Source of the DNA: Varroa destructor
Taxonomy: Eukaryota > Arthropoda > Arachnida > Mesostigmata > Varroidae
Direction: 5' to 3'
Assembly: GCF_002443255.2 (NCBI RefSeq)
Contig: NW_019211456.1
Coordinates: 22,685,061-22,749,060 of the forward strand
Length of the DNA: 64,000 nucleotides
In this document: piece after piece, positions 50,051 to 60,200 of the stretch
Position numbering within the stretch: position 1 is the first letter of the stretch
How the letters are laid out: every line of letters starts with the position of its first letter
Notes under the pieces: generated by a model
Told to the model about the DNA's origin: nothing
The model's input: the letters and a program-made list of their open reading frames with translations, nothing else
Databases searched by the model: none
Program-made: the position numbers and the translations under genes

Positions 50051-51518
50051 TTTATGAACGTTACGCTAAACCCATATTACATGGACTATACCCGACTCAC
50101 GCAGGTTGGCCGAATTTCGTTGAAGAAACGTGCTTGCTTATGGAAACAGAATTTTGCTCTTGTATTTCAATTGTTGGCTTGTGAGAGAGAAAAATATCGG
50201 CCATATCGCAGAACGTAATGAGGTTTCTCTTCAGATAACGTCATCTCTCGCCGATGGCCTTTTGGAACGCCTACAAGGTACCTAGCCTATCTGATCTAAC
50301 GACGAAGAGGACATTTAAATAGTCGACAACGGTGGTCAGTTTTGCTCCAATGTGTGCTCCCACCTTCGCAGGCGCCTCTTTTTCAATAATTTCCTAGCAT
50401 TAACGCGTTTCTGTCGCCGCGGGTGCTGGGGATCACGTCGTCGTCTTTTTATCGTTCGTGCTGCCGCTATCCGATTTCTGTGCCGTTACAAGTTCGTTTG
50501 CTCTATAGTAATGTGTCAGTTGAATTTGCTGAGCGTAACTTGAGAAAAAGACACGATAAAGGCGTTCGAAGACAGCTAAAGTTGACTATAATACAATGGT
50601 GCTTGGATAGAAAAAAATTACGGAATAATTACGGAGACACGCGATAATAAACGTGACGACTGAGCCGGTTAGAGGAAACATTTAGTATTAAATAACAAAA
50701 CAATATATTTAACGCAGGAAAGTGGCACACTGTTGTATTCGGTCGGCGTAGACCCATATCTGCGTTGTTGTATAAACATTTTATATCCTAGCGAACGTCA
50801 TGTACCCATAGGATGCCCAAAATAACTACAAGGCTTTAGTTAGTTGTAAAAAGATCGAGTAAATTTTGCAGCTACTAACATCTCTAAGTTTCCCTATTTA
50901 CGTGTCGTATTTACAAAATAGTCCGTTATGTTCAGTCTTTCAAATGCATAGGTATATGCAACATGTACGAGCTAACCCTAATTCAACCAAAAAGTGTTCG
51001 ATACTGCATAAATATAGAACCAATGGAGTATTTATATGACGTGGGCCGAGCGAGAATAACTATTTTAATGCGTATACCGCAAAGGCTATTAATAAAGATC
51101 TGTATAATAAATCTAAACGATTTTCAGAGGCGGGCAGCAGGCACCACAGGAAGTCGAATATTGCATGATAAGACTGATAATCGATCCTGAACTTGCTATT
51201 AACAGAAAAGTTAGGCTTGTCCTTGCATCTAAGACGTAATATACTAAACCATATATTTAGCAGTCTTCTTAGTTTCGACTGGCCACCCAGCTTGTTAGAC
51301 CATCAAGGGCCTAGTAGGACGCATGAGTAGGATGCCTACAACGCTTCATTGGCTAATAGAGTTTTACATATAAAATTACATGGGCCAGAAGTGAGGCCTT
51401 ATGGATGATTCATAATTTCATGCGTAGAGGTCCGTTATCTAACGATGCTAGAAAAAATGCTTATCATAAGAGGTAGGACTGTAACGATGTAAGACAATGG
51501 TTCATGATCATTTACAGC

Positions 51519-51534
51519 CTAGCTAGCTAGCTAG
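51519..51534. repeat. (CTAG)4 tetranucleotide repeat
   Basis: Four self-complementary CTAG units. Confidence 0.9.
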
Positions 51535-52487
51535 ATGGAAAAGTATCCTCCATAGCCAACACGACCAGACAGAAACTTGTATGACCATAGTGCCCTTAGA
51601 ACTGTCCCTTATCATCGTTCATGGTCATAATTGTCCGGAAAGTGGGTTAACCAATGACGATACAATCTACTCTTAATTGTGCGTAATCCTAATAGAATCG
51701 TCGAAGCTTTTATTGAATAGCAGCCCGATGCGACATGACGCGTGATACAGTGAGCACTGAAATAGAATGCTCTAATTTACTTTGACACATGTCCTGAAAA
51801 AACGTTACATCAGAGGATACGTCTGTAACTTTAGGCCACATCCTCTATTACTATCTACTTTACCAGTTTCGATATCACCTATGACATACATAGCTATGCC
51901 GTGTGTCGTACAGGTGCGCATATCGGAGTTTTTTATTATCCTCGACAGTTAACTCATTGGCTTACACTGTGGCAGCATAGTAAAGACGCAAAGTCTGTAG
52001 CAGTGATCACTCAGTCAGAATCGCTCGACCAACGTCATCATTCGACAATTCCAGTGATACTTCAACAACGCCCACTATCGTAAACTGGCGGCCTCTACAT
52101 TTGTCCCTTGTGGGCACAATAGCGACCATCTGGCATTTCTTTTCCATTTACACACGCATTCGCACCGTCACATACAATTTGTTCCCCTTTTATTTCTTTG
52201 TTGGGTCGTGCTCTTTATTCTGTTTTTTCTTTCTTGACTTTTTAGGTTTGTCGTCAGCCATCTATTACTTGTCGTTGTCGGTTGATACATTTCGGTGGTT
52301 GATTCGGAGCTTTTGAAAAGGGACCCGTCCTCGCCCTTCTAACTCTCGTCCTTGCCTCGTCTCCGCCTGGCTGTTGTCTTGTTTACATCAAGTAACGTGT
52401 CATACGGATGTTAGTGGCGCTGGTAGCCCTGGTAGAATGGCGCACATATAGGCTTCACCCTTATACCGCAAACACATCGCTGCGTGC

Positions 52488-52691
52488 ATGCACTACAATT
52501 TACGTGCAAAACAGAGAAGCATACAGACATTTCGAGCTATAGAAGATGACAAAAACCGGCAAAAACTTCGGTTGCTACTACAACTACTACTACATTACTC
52601 CTACTGTTGCTTTGAATGTAATGAAGGCTGTGCTGCCGGAGACGACTTCGAAATCGTCGCATTCGGTCGCGCTCGTGCTTGTAGTCGTCTG
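52488..52691 (+). CDS. Candidate first coding exon of a two-exon gene
   Basis: A frame from ATG runs 68 codons to CTG|GTAATC in phase 0. It reads MHYNLRAKQRSIQTFRAIED, a Leu-rich stretch (LRLLLQLLLHYSYCC), a Cys-containing acidic part (CNEGCAAGDDFEIVAFG) and a basic end. A very strong acceptor near 52245 could place it in an exon with 5' UTR. Shorter upstream ATGs exist, one starting MLVALVALVEWRTYRLHPYT in another frame. The exit phase fits the exon at 53146. No family recognised; the donor departs from consensus at +4 to +6. Confidence 0.3.
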
Positions 52692-53145
52692 GTAATCACA
52701 GCAACCGTTATAGAGCGGTTGTGCGGCTAGCGACTGAGCGACTGTCGGCGTAACCGAAATCTCGTCGCGAAGCCTTACTTACTAGGTATGTGTGCATGTA
52801 TGTATCATAACACGCACCAAGGCGTGTTGGCACCGCTGTCCGCTATCTCCTCATTCCGTGTGTGCTCATGCGCTATGTGGTCCGTCAGCGCGCCGCGCGC
52901 AGTGTCTCTGCTGTCTGGACATTTCTAGCGGCAGCGATAGAGTTGATAGAAGCGATACGGTCGAGCCGTGGCATAGCTTCTCCACTTGTTGTTACTATTT
53001 CTGTCTTCGCAGTTGACGAGTTGTTGCTGGTGCTGCTGCTACTGCTTTGGTATTGCGTTGGACTGAGTCGTTGGAACGGATGACGTTCTTCTTCTGTCGT
53101 TCTTTCTATTACTTGTGCTGTTGTTATCTTCGCTTTGCTGTACAG

Positions 53146-53349
53146 GATGCGCGTTCCTTCCCAATCATCCATCCGCCCGCTGGCTTATCTTGTGGCAGAA
53201 ACAGCGGATGCGCAAGCAGCGGCAGAGTCAGGATAGGAGAGGCAGACGAAGTCACGCTGACAAAGGCGATGACGACGCAGCAGAAGCTTGTTGCTTTCGA
53301 CGATGTCGTCATCTTCGCGCATCTCAAAAGGCCGAATCGACCAAAATGA
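53146..53349 (+). CDS. Candidate terminal exon paired with 52488-52691
   Basis: The acceptor is among the best in the window: about 50 nt of pyrimidine-rich sequence ending TTTGCTGTACAG. In phase 0 the exon encodes DARSFPIIHPPAGLSCGRNS, then GRVRIGEADEVTLTKAMTTQ and KLVAFDDVVIFAHLKRP to a TGA (67 codons). Joined to 52488-52691 across a 454-nt intron it would give a protein of 135 residues. A second frame is open to 53444 and is very Arg/Lys-rich. On the minus strand an ATG frame of 95 codons (52885-53172) is also open, so strand and frame need RNA evidence. Confidence 0.32.
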   Translation, partial: DARSFPIIHPPAGLSCGRNSGCASSGRVRIGEADEVTLTKAMTTQQKLVAFDDVVIFAHLKRPNRPK

Positions 53350-54892
53350 AACCCGATCGAAAAGGAAGACCTGAAAGATACCAACCGGCTAACCAGTCGA
53401 GTGGAGAGGCAAGCAGGCAAACAACTAGCCACGAGTATGAATAGGAACGAAAAGTCGAGCAGAGGAAAGTATTGCGAATCACCACACGCGCAACGCGAAG
53501 ACTGTAGAAATCGCTAGCCAACAAGCTGAGAAAGGGATTTAAGCGAGAAAATTCAAGGGCGGAGGTGGATCTGAACGGACAGGAAGATACAAAGAAAGAA
53601 GCTAACTATTTTAGTTGTTCAGAGGCAAAGCTTTAGCCTACTACGAGCGAATACAAAAAATGCAATGTTGAATATCTAGGGCTTGAACAAAGTGTTCCTG
53701 AGCAGCTATATAGAAGATAAGAAAAAGCTACCGCGACACAGTGTTACAACAGACAATGGTACGCAGAGTGTAGAAAAGCGTGACGTACATCTTGTGGGCG
53801 GGCTTTGTACAAACAATGCTAGCCTCCGTTCACATACATACCATCTTTGTCTTGGGAATGATCCGCTCTCTAATTTGACCGATCGTTCGTGGAGAGATAA
53901 GTTGATCGGTGTACGCATAGAGCCAACATGTACATGTGTATCGATCTGAATAGGACAATTATACTACAAATTGACGTGATGTAGCTTGATTGTGGGTCGA
54001 CAGTTACTAACTGATGGGTCCAGAATTTTTTCTTGATGCCAGTGATAATTTTTTCGTTAACTTAGTAGTGTAAGGTTTGTTTCATGACGATTAGTTTAAA
54101 AATTAGCTTCCTAATAGATGACTGGGTTCAATAAAAAAAATGTGTGCTCGTGTGGGGCGGACGTGATTTATTTAATATTATCATAGAGTTCGACCTGTCG
54201 ATTCACCAGATGACAGTGTACACACATATAGCTCACTAAACGCCAGCAACCGATTGGTCCTTAGAGTCATCGCACATACATAATACAATACAAATCGCTT
54301 TTATTCAAGACGACTGCTAGTAGAAATAATATAATTATCGGAATTGGGATCCAAACGGACGAAGTTCACTAACCTGATAGTTTACTAATTTTGAATATCT
54401 GGCTGCATTTTACTTAAAGCATGCTTAAAGGAGGCAGGGCAAATGAATAAATAATGTTATGGCTAACAGTAATGGCGTATCATTCTGGTGGAAATCACTT
54501 GGAGCGCAACTGTCAGCGCATCTACGTCATCATTATCGTCTACCTGCTTATGACATCACCTTCTAATAGCTGTTCGCAATGCCTTAAACGTAATGCCATC
54601 GATTTTCGAGCCTTAATTAGATACTAGCTCTAACCAAAAATGAAAAAAATGCAAGTCAAATCGAACTAGCGGGTTCAGCGCTTTTGCTGGTCCTCATAAC
54701 GCTTGCTCTCTCGTTCTCATCGAACGTTCGGTTCTCCGTATGGCCTTTCCGCCAACCATCCGGCCACCCACTCACTGAGCCTTCTTCAGCTACTCCTCTC
54801 GTCAGCGCCCCTTTTATTTTCAAAATTTCAATATACAAAGAGAGCGAAAGGAGTCGACGAGATACTATTCCTATATCGATTACGGGGAGGCC

Positions 54893-55237
54893 ATGCCGGG
54901 CGGGGGCGGGGGCGGGGGGGAAAGTCACGGACGAGAATCGAGGAGAGGACTCACTCTCCCACAATATTTCTACAATCTCTCAAAATTATTCACCCTGACA
55001 GAAAGAAAGAAGATCAAGAGGAAAAGATGGAAGGAAAATCGAGTCAGTGACGCAGGCGTCGAGGCAAAGGCGAATGTAGCGGGTGGGCGAGCAAGCGGTG
55101 TTAACTCTAAGAAAGGACACGCTTTTGCTGCCACTATTACTCGTATCGTTGCGCTCGCAGGACTGCGTTGGGGCGTGATGGGTACCAACGAAAGTTATTA
55201 CTGCGCTCCCGTCCATGTTATCGTTCTCACTCGTTGA
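54893..55237 (+). CDS. ORF of 114 codons in a GC-rich island
   Basis: A complete ATG-to-TGA frame. It begins with a Gly run (MPGGGGGGGESHGRESRRGL) encoded by the G-quadruplex tract, continues with a basic middle (LTERKKIKRKRWKENR) and ends with VALAGLRWGVMGTNESYYCA and more. All three plus frames are open over much of the island because it is purine- and GC-rich, so a 5' UTR or promoter-proximal exon is an equal alternative. A strong plus acceptor follows at about 55258 (TTTTCGTTTTCTTCTCAG). Confidence 0.22.
   Translation: MPGGGGGGGESHGRESRRGLTLPQYFYNLSKLFTLTERKKIKRKRWKENRVSDAGVEAKANVAGGRASGVNSKKGHAFAATITRIVALAGLRWGVMGTNESYYCAPVHVIVLTR
54898..54920 (+). promoter_or_regulatory. G-quadruplex motif G3-C-G5-C-G5-C-G7
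   Basis: Four guanine tracts separated by single cytosines on the plus strand. This is the canonical pattern for a very stable parallel G-quadruplex and resembles GC-box promoter DNA. It lies in the GC-rich island at 54.65-55.55 kb, suggesting a promoter or 5' UTR, but no TATA box or initiator was identified. Confidence 0.6.
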
Positions 55238-55296
55238 TCTTTTTCGTTTTCTTCTCAGCACGAAGTTCTGTGAGGCGCTACACCTTGTCAGCGCCA

Positions 55297-55319
55297 CCGC
55301 CGCCGCCGCCGCCGCCCCC
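55297..55319. repeat. (CCG)n tract, possible polyproline coding
   Basis: CCG units follow a strong acceptor at 55258. In one frame the exon would read RSSVRRYTLSAPPPPPPPPP and on to a stop after SSSPVFFSSS. In another frame the same DNA gives poly-Ala. Proline runs are common in cytoskeletal scaffold proteins, but the frame is not established. Confidence 0.8.
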
Positions 55320-55442
55320 GTCGTCATCGCCGGTTTTTTTTAGCTCCAGTTGAGTGAATCAGCAGGGCTCGCGCATGCAAGCAGTGTTTATTTTTCATAT
55401 CTTGGTTTTGTTCTTATTTCGCGCTCCCTTCCGGTCCTCCAG

Positions 55443-55512
55443 TTCGGCACGCACTTTTCCACAACTCGTTCTCAATAGGTCTTTGCGTGGTTCCTTGTCG
55501 CTGTCTGGGCAA
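55443..55512 (+). CDS. Candidate internal exon, 23 codons, GTAAGT donor
   Basis: A long pyrimidine-rich tract ending TTCCGGTCCTCCAG precedes 70 nt (one base and 23 codons) that ends CAA|GTAAGT. The peptide is SARTFPQLVLNRSLRGSLSL then SGQ. A second acceptor inside (ACTCGTTCTCAATAG) would shorten the exon to 35 nt in another phase. It may belong with the GC-rich island upstream. No family recognised. Confidence 0.3.
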
Positions 55513-58500
55513 GTAAGTGGGTTTGTCGGCTTCTCTACTGTTTCCCACATAGGCTAAAACTGTATTGCAACCGTAGGCACCACCCTGTATAGTTCTTGCT
55601 TAGACAAAATTCCCGATACCCATTTACTCCCATATGCTATAGTGCGCTTAGGTAAATCCGTAAAAAAATGCGGCCCCAACCATCGAATGGGTACCGTAAA
55701 ATGTTCTTGCCATTACGATTTATCCTGAAAACTTCGGTTCCACAAGGTTAGACTAACCACAAGCTATCTTCTTTTCCTCTAGAAAAGTCAATAAGAAAGA
55801 ATGAATTAGCTCAGCTCGAACAAAATATCAATTGAAAAGTTGCAGACGGCTTCACTTCTGCAGCACCACACCCCTTCATTCACTCCACCCTTTGCCCTTT
55901 TTCAAATTTCAGTCGGGGCATTCACCTACCCAAAGTAAGGCGATAAAGTAAAGAAGCTTTTTCTTTGCTCTCATAACCTGCACGCGGATCCTTATATACC
56001 CATGCATATATTGGCAGTTCGAGCGCGGTACTTTCGTTACTTCATAAATCAATAAACGAAAAGCCAGTACTTATTGCCCTGTCCAAACTTATTTATTTCT
56101 CAACAGGGTACTCTACCTTAAAAGCAGCTACCATATAAGCGCTAATAGTTTTGGGTTGTATTTCCAGTGTAATACCAATGCAGAGCCTTTAGTTTGTACT
56201 ATGGTTCGATAATGTCGAATGGGATAAATGCGGCTCAGCTTTACCTTAGCATGTTGTTTTTTAGCCAGTTTCTTATAGGAAAAGTTTTGCAACCGTACTT
56301 ACAGTTGGGGGCCATCTAATGTGTAAAAAAAAATTTAACCATAGTTAAGTAAACAGATTGGAGACAGATGAACGTAACGTGATTCTGCAGTAATTAATGC
56401 AAAGTCAAATATAAAATTCTCTAAACGGCTGATACTAAGAAATAATTTTGGATTCCTTTAAAGTTGCAAGTAGCTATCTTCGTTGATAGGCCTAACTTCG
56501 AATTGACGGTGAAAAGCACTTCCCTTTTCTTCGAATTTTGATATGCTAATGAATAGGCTTGAAGTGATTGTCCCGGTGTTGCTGTCAGCTTAAAGCAGGA
56601 AGAGCAGCGCAGGCATAAATATGGCGACATTGTGTCACCTCTATATCGAGTAGCTTTTTCAACTTCTCTCAAATAAGTACTTAGCCTTATCATCAGCGTT
56701 CCCAAGAACAGAGTTACTTACGCGACCTTACGCTGAAAGTGCATTGCAACTAATGTCTCATTATCAAGTCAAAGGCCCCTTTAATAAACAAAGTATATTT
56801 CGGGAAGCAAATATCATATAATAGAAAATATCCATATTTCCTGCAGATCCGAATAATATCAAGTTAGGGAAATTTCCGGCTTGAAATCTATTGCTTTATT
56901 TCTCAGTTATCATATTATAGGTGTTGTATGCAATCTTCAAGGCTTTTGTTATCTGTCCATATAAATCACATGCAGTACATTAACTCTTACAAAAGAGAAA
57001 TTATCGTCTGAGCTAATTAAGTCGTTTTATTTGTTAACAGCTGTTAGCTCATAGGGTTTCACGTTCGACAAGGTGACAGCTGGCAATACGAGAGAGAACG
57101 AAATCGTCGAAAGGGCGCCAGAGAGGCTGAAATAATCGACAACATCCCAAAGAAGTTGCCCCACAGGGAGATTCGAAGTTGAAATAAAGCCTGTTAGACA
57201 GTAACGAAAAAAAGCAAAAGGCTAATAATCGGAGAGATCGTCATGATTTCGTCGCTTTACTGAATGATATTAATTCGACAGTTGAAGTGGTAACCTGCAG
57301 ATAAACGAGTGGCAAGGTCTCCACCGAGGAAGTAAGGTAGTAAAACAACGAAACTTAAAAATTACACGAAACTTATGCTTGCCATGTTACGCCGTATGAT
57401 GCCAACTGTTCGACTGCTGGCAATGGTGGATTCATTAAAAAGGCAATCGTTTGAAATCGCCTAATGGCGTGTGTTTCATAAAATTTATATATTTAATACT
57501 ATCTAAGGTTAGGGAACATATTTGAGGATACAAAGTGCTGTGGTGTATTATTTAAACAGAAAACGGGTGCCGTACTGGCTTGGGTAAGTTCCCCATCGGC
57601 AGGTACAAGTATATATTTGCTGAAAGGCGACGCTACTGGCCCACAATTCAGAATAATAGTTCTTTATTTTCTGTGCATATTTTTTCCTAAAGCTGCTCGT
57701 TTTGTTACCACGACAGGGATACGCATAACGTATTACACTACACAGCAGAGACCCATTTGCTATCTCGCAATATTTTTGTACCATAATATACTCAATTATA
57801 GTCTAGTTTCCGCCGCAGAGCTACCTTCACGCTTTATACACCATTCTCTATTGTGAGGGAAATAACCAGCTGAGTGCACTTGATCAATTTGAAGATTTAA
57901 GGTATTTTCTCTCGTTTCAAATATAAACCTCTTTATCTTATTTCTATTCCTGATGGCTTATTGGGTTATTCAAAAACAAGCGCCGTCATTATAGGTTCAC
58001 TGTGAGAAAAACGTACTGTGCGAAAACAACACGTTTGTGCATAGGTCTCAACGACGACGTTGAGGGTGAAAACCGGATTGAAGAGAACGATGCATTTGTA
58101 CCACCGTTGGTCCACAGCGTTTCCGGAATGCCGCTGAGTCATTCTAGATTGTGCATGGCTGGGTCTTTCAGGGGAAAACCCAGTTGTGTCTTAAGCCGTC
58201 GTAGTACGTGGAAAAAGAACGAAAGGAAGAGAACTGAAGAAGCAACCTGTCTTTAGGCCAATGGAAATAACGATCTAACGCCCATCAGCGTTCAAGCATT
58301 GCGTTTGTGTAACCGTCTGCTTGCTATGGAGTTGGCAGCTTACTCTACCGAAGCGAACAGTAACTGCTTGTCTAAGGCCCTACAGTAGCGTCACCGGCAG
58401 CAAGAACTGGTCGTAACCTCTACGCAACTGCGGCGCATGAGCCGTGAACGAACTGCTACATCTATTCAACTTTTTCTAACGCCTCCGGGCAAATCGGAGG

Positions 58501-58535
58501 TATAAACGAACCCGCGGCGCCGATCGGCAGCTCAC
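55513..58535. other. No gene supported
   Basis: A+T-rich sequence. Two micro-exon-like arrangements occur: 24 nt (KTGAVLAW) before a GTAAGT near 57585 on the plus strand, and 13 nt (ATG GCC CCC AAC T) between a poly-T acceptor and GTAAGT at 56304-56316 on the minus strand. Both are too short to trust. Confidence 0.5.
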
Positions 58536-58668
58536 TGGGCAGGCAGCTACAGTGTTTGACCGGTAGAGCCAAGACAGTATTGAACGGCCATGAGGGGACG
58601 GCCCTTCTTCATGTCTCCCGCTCCTTAACTCTAAGGGTCTTCTCAGCCCACGCCCTGAGAGACTCTCT
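58536..58668 (-). CDS. Candidate internal exon, 44 codons, T9 acceptor
   Basis: The acceptor has nine T residues before ATTCAATGCACAG, and the donor is CCA|GTGAGC. One frame reads through (one base, 44 codons): ESLSGRGLRRPLELRSGRHE, then EGPSPHGRSILSWLYRSNTV and AACP. It is Arg/Ser-rich. A consensus donor CACTG|GTGAGT lies 104 nt upstream on the same strand (intron 58669-58772), so the pair would define a compact intron, but the frames do not join into a long ORF. The exon could therefore be partly non-coding. Confidence 0.3.
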
Positions 58669-58772
58669 CTGTGCATTGAATAAAAAAAAACTCCACTCGT
58701 GGCCGTTCCATATTTGGTTCCGGAATGAGTGTTTCCCCCGATGCGACGAGTCCCCCGATGCTCTAGACTCAC

Positions 58773-59457
58773 CAGTGCTACAGTCAGTACCACCTCCACC
58801 CCTCAATATGGGCTGACGATGTCCAGTAAAAGTCCCGAGATAGAATAGGCAGGGAAGTAGTGTTCTTTTGCTTGTATGGGACCGCAGGGTGACGTGGCAG
58901 AGCCTGCTGCCGTCACGATCCTCCCTTCCTTAGCCTGGTATTATCGGACAACAGTCGCCTGAGGCCACGGACGTGTGAGGTGGATGTAAGGCGAAACAGA
59001 GAAGACACTACTTTGATCGGCGACGCCGGCTGTGGCAGTGCAGAGATATCGGGACCTCGGAGTCGAGGACACCAAGAGAACGATTTTGGTACGACGCAAC
59101 AGCATACGAGCTCACACTACGCGACAATGTCGCTTACTCGGTGGCCGATGAAGAGAGATTCGCTGCTGTAAAGCACCCCATTTTTAGGGAGTAGAGGGTC
59201 AGAAGGACTATCACGTTCACATTACTCAAGTCTAATACTACCTTTCCTAACGTTCAACACGACGTTGCTACAATATCTACTACATTCTTTTTCGAAGTTC
59301 TATAGACACTCGTCCATAACGTGCATAGTCGTACATAACTAGACACGAGCACATGGACAACAGCACGTTGGAACGATACACGTGCGGAGCCCAAGAGTAG
59401 TTAAACGCCTACCAACATTTCTGTGTTTCGTCTCCAACTTCTACCAACCTACCGCAG
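58773..59457. other. GC-rich shoulder, no defined gene
   Basis: Stop frequency is reduced and short frames occur on both strands. Apart from the GTGAGT donor at 58772 (minus) I see no paired splice signals. Confidence 0.45.
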
Positions 59458-59588
59458 TTCTAATTCGCGCCGGACAAGCCTAAAGACACAACTCGCTTGC
59501 GTAACTTCTTGGATCGCTCTCACCTTTGAATTTTCAATCAGCCATAACAGCTTTTCCTTTTCCTGGGCCGTGGCATTGAACTACTGCA
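59458..59588 (+). CDS. Weak exon candidate, 43 codons
   Basis: The acceptor is good (CTTCTACCAACCTACCGCAG after a pyrimidine-rich run), while the proposed donor GTATTG is poor. The frame is open for SNSRRTSLKTQLACVTSWIA then LTFEFSISHNSFSFSWAVAL and on to a TAG near 59629 if unspliced. Its exit phase (1) would fit the exon at 60070. Listed because the acceptor is strong and the neighbouring candidates share the strand. Confidence 0.17.
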
Positions 59589-59885
59589 GTATTGCTAAAC
59601 TTTACGCTGCAACTTGCATAGGGATCTAGTTGACTGCCGGTTGCCGACTGGCGACCTAACGGCTTTTTTTAAACCTTTTTTCCTTTTTCAATCTTATTAG
59701 TCCTGTGCGATTTGTGGCAAGCTCCAGCCTTAACTTCGTTTCCACAGTCGTTCCAGCTGGTCCGCTAAACAGGCTGGCTTTAATTCCAGACAAAAGCACG
59801 CGGCATTTCGGTCCTATCAAAACCTAAACATCCGGACAACGTGCGATCTTTGTTATCCCTTTCTTGAGGCGGGCATTGATCGCAG

Positions 59886-59946
59886 GTCATCATCGTCTTT
59901 GCTGTCGTCAATTCCGAAAACATATTTCTGACAATCACCATGGCAT
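59886..59946 (+). CDS. Candidate short exon, hydrophobic, GTAAGT donor
   Basis: The acceptor GGGCATTGATCGCAG has a modest tract (TTATCCCTTTCTTG upstream). Twenty codons follow, VIIVFAVVNSENIFLTITMA plus one base, ending at a consensus GTAAGT donor. Joined to the next acceptor at 60070 it would create a TAA at the junction, so either this would be the last coding exon or the two are not consecutive. The ATG near its end has a good start context (CACCATGG). Confidence 0.22.
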
Positions 59947-60069
59947 GTAAGTGTTCGTGCTACGGGGCATTTTAGTTAACCGTACGACTTGGGTCTAATT
60001 GAATATGTTCTACGTATCTGAAAGTTTGATATCTCTGTCTTTGTCCGACTTATTTACGTCTCTTGCTAG

Positions 60070-60200
60070 AAATGCATGGTTGTTTCCGTAGCCGCTTCTT
60101 TTGCACTTGTGGCATCCCTGTAACGTGCGGTCGTTTCACAATAGCGCTCCCATGGAATGGTTGGAACGAGGACGAGGGAAGTTTCAATTGTCGCGGCCTG
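60070..60200 (+). CDS. Candidate internal exon, 43 codons, Cys-rich start
   Basis: A pyrimidine-rich tract of roughly 40 nt ends CGTCTCTTGCTAG, and the exon ends CTG|GTAAGC. Only one frame is open (two bases, then 43 codons); the other two have stops. The peptide reads MHGCFRSRFFCTCGIPVTCG, then RFTIALPWNGWNEDEG and SFNCRGL, with five Cys, which would suit an extracellular or secreted region. It enters in phase 1 and leaves in phase 0. I could not assign a domain. Confidence 0.37.

Larger units (their letters stand above)
43821..52487. other. Gene-poor stretch with simple repeats and a long palindrome
   Basis: C14, G17, (AAT)6, the 64-nt palindrome and a (CTAG)n tract are listed separately. 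Open frames of 60-106 codons at 45789-47000 and 50352-50647 lack paired splice sites. At about 52245 there is a very strong plus-strand acceptor (CTTTCTTGACTTTTTAG), which may begin the 5' UTR exon of the candidate gene at 52488. Confidence 0.5.

Noticed and set aside
49919..50218. 99-codon ORF across the AT palindrome
   Set aside because: Much of it is Ile-Tyr repeats from the (AT)16 core; the open frame is caused by the repeat.
53683..53949. Integrase-like TTDNGTQ motif in a plus-strand ORF
   Set aside because: Retroelement integrases carry DNGTQF followed by a conserved block. Here the Phe and all flanking similarity are missing, so chance is more likely.
56304..56316. 13-nt ATG micro-exon between poly-T acceptor and GTAAGT (minus)
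   Set aside because: Too short to separate from chance without RNA data.
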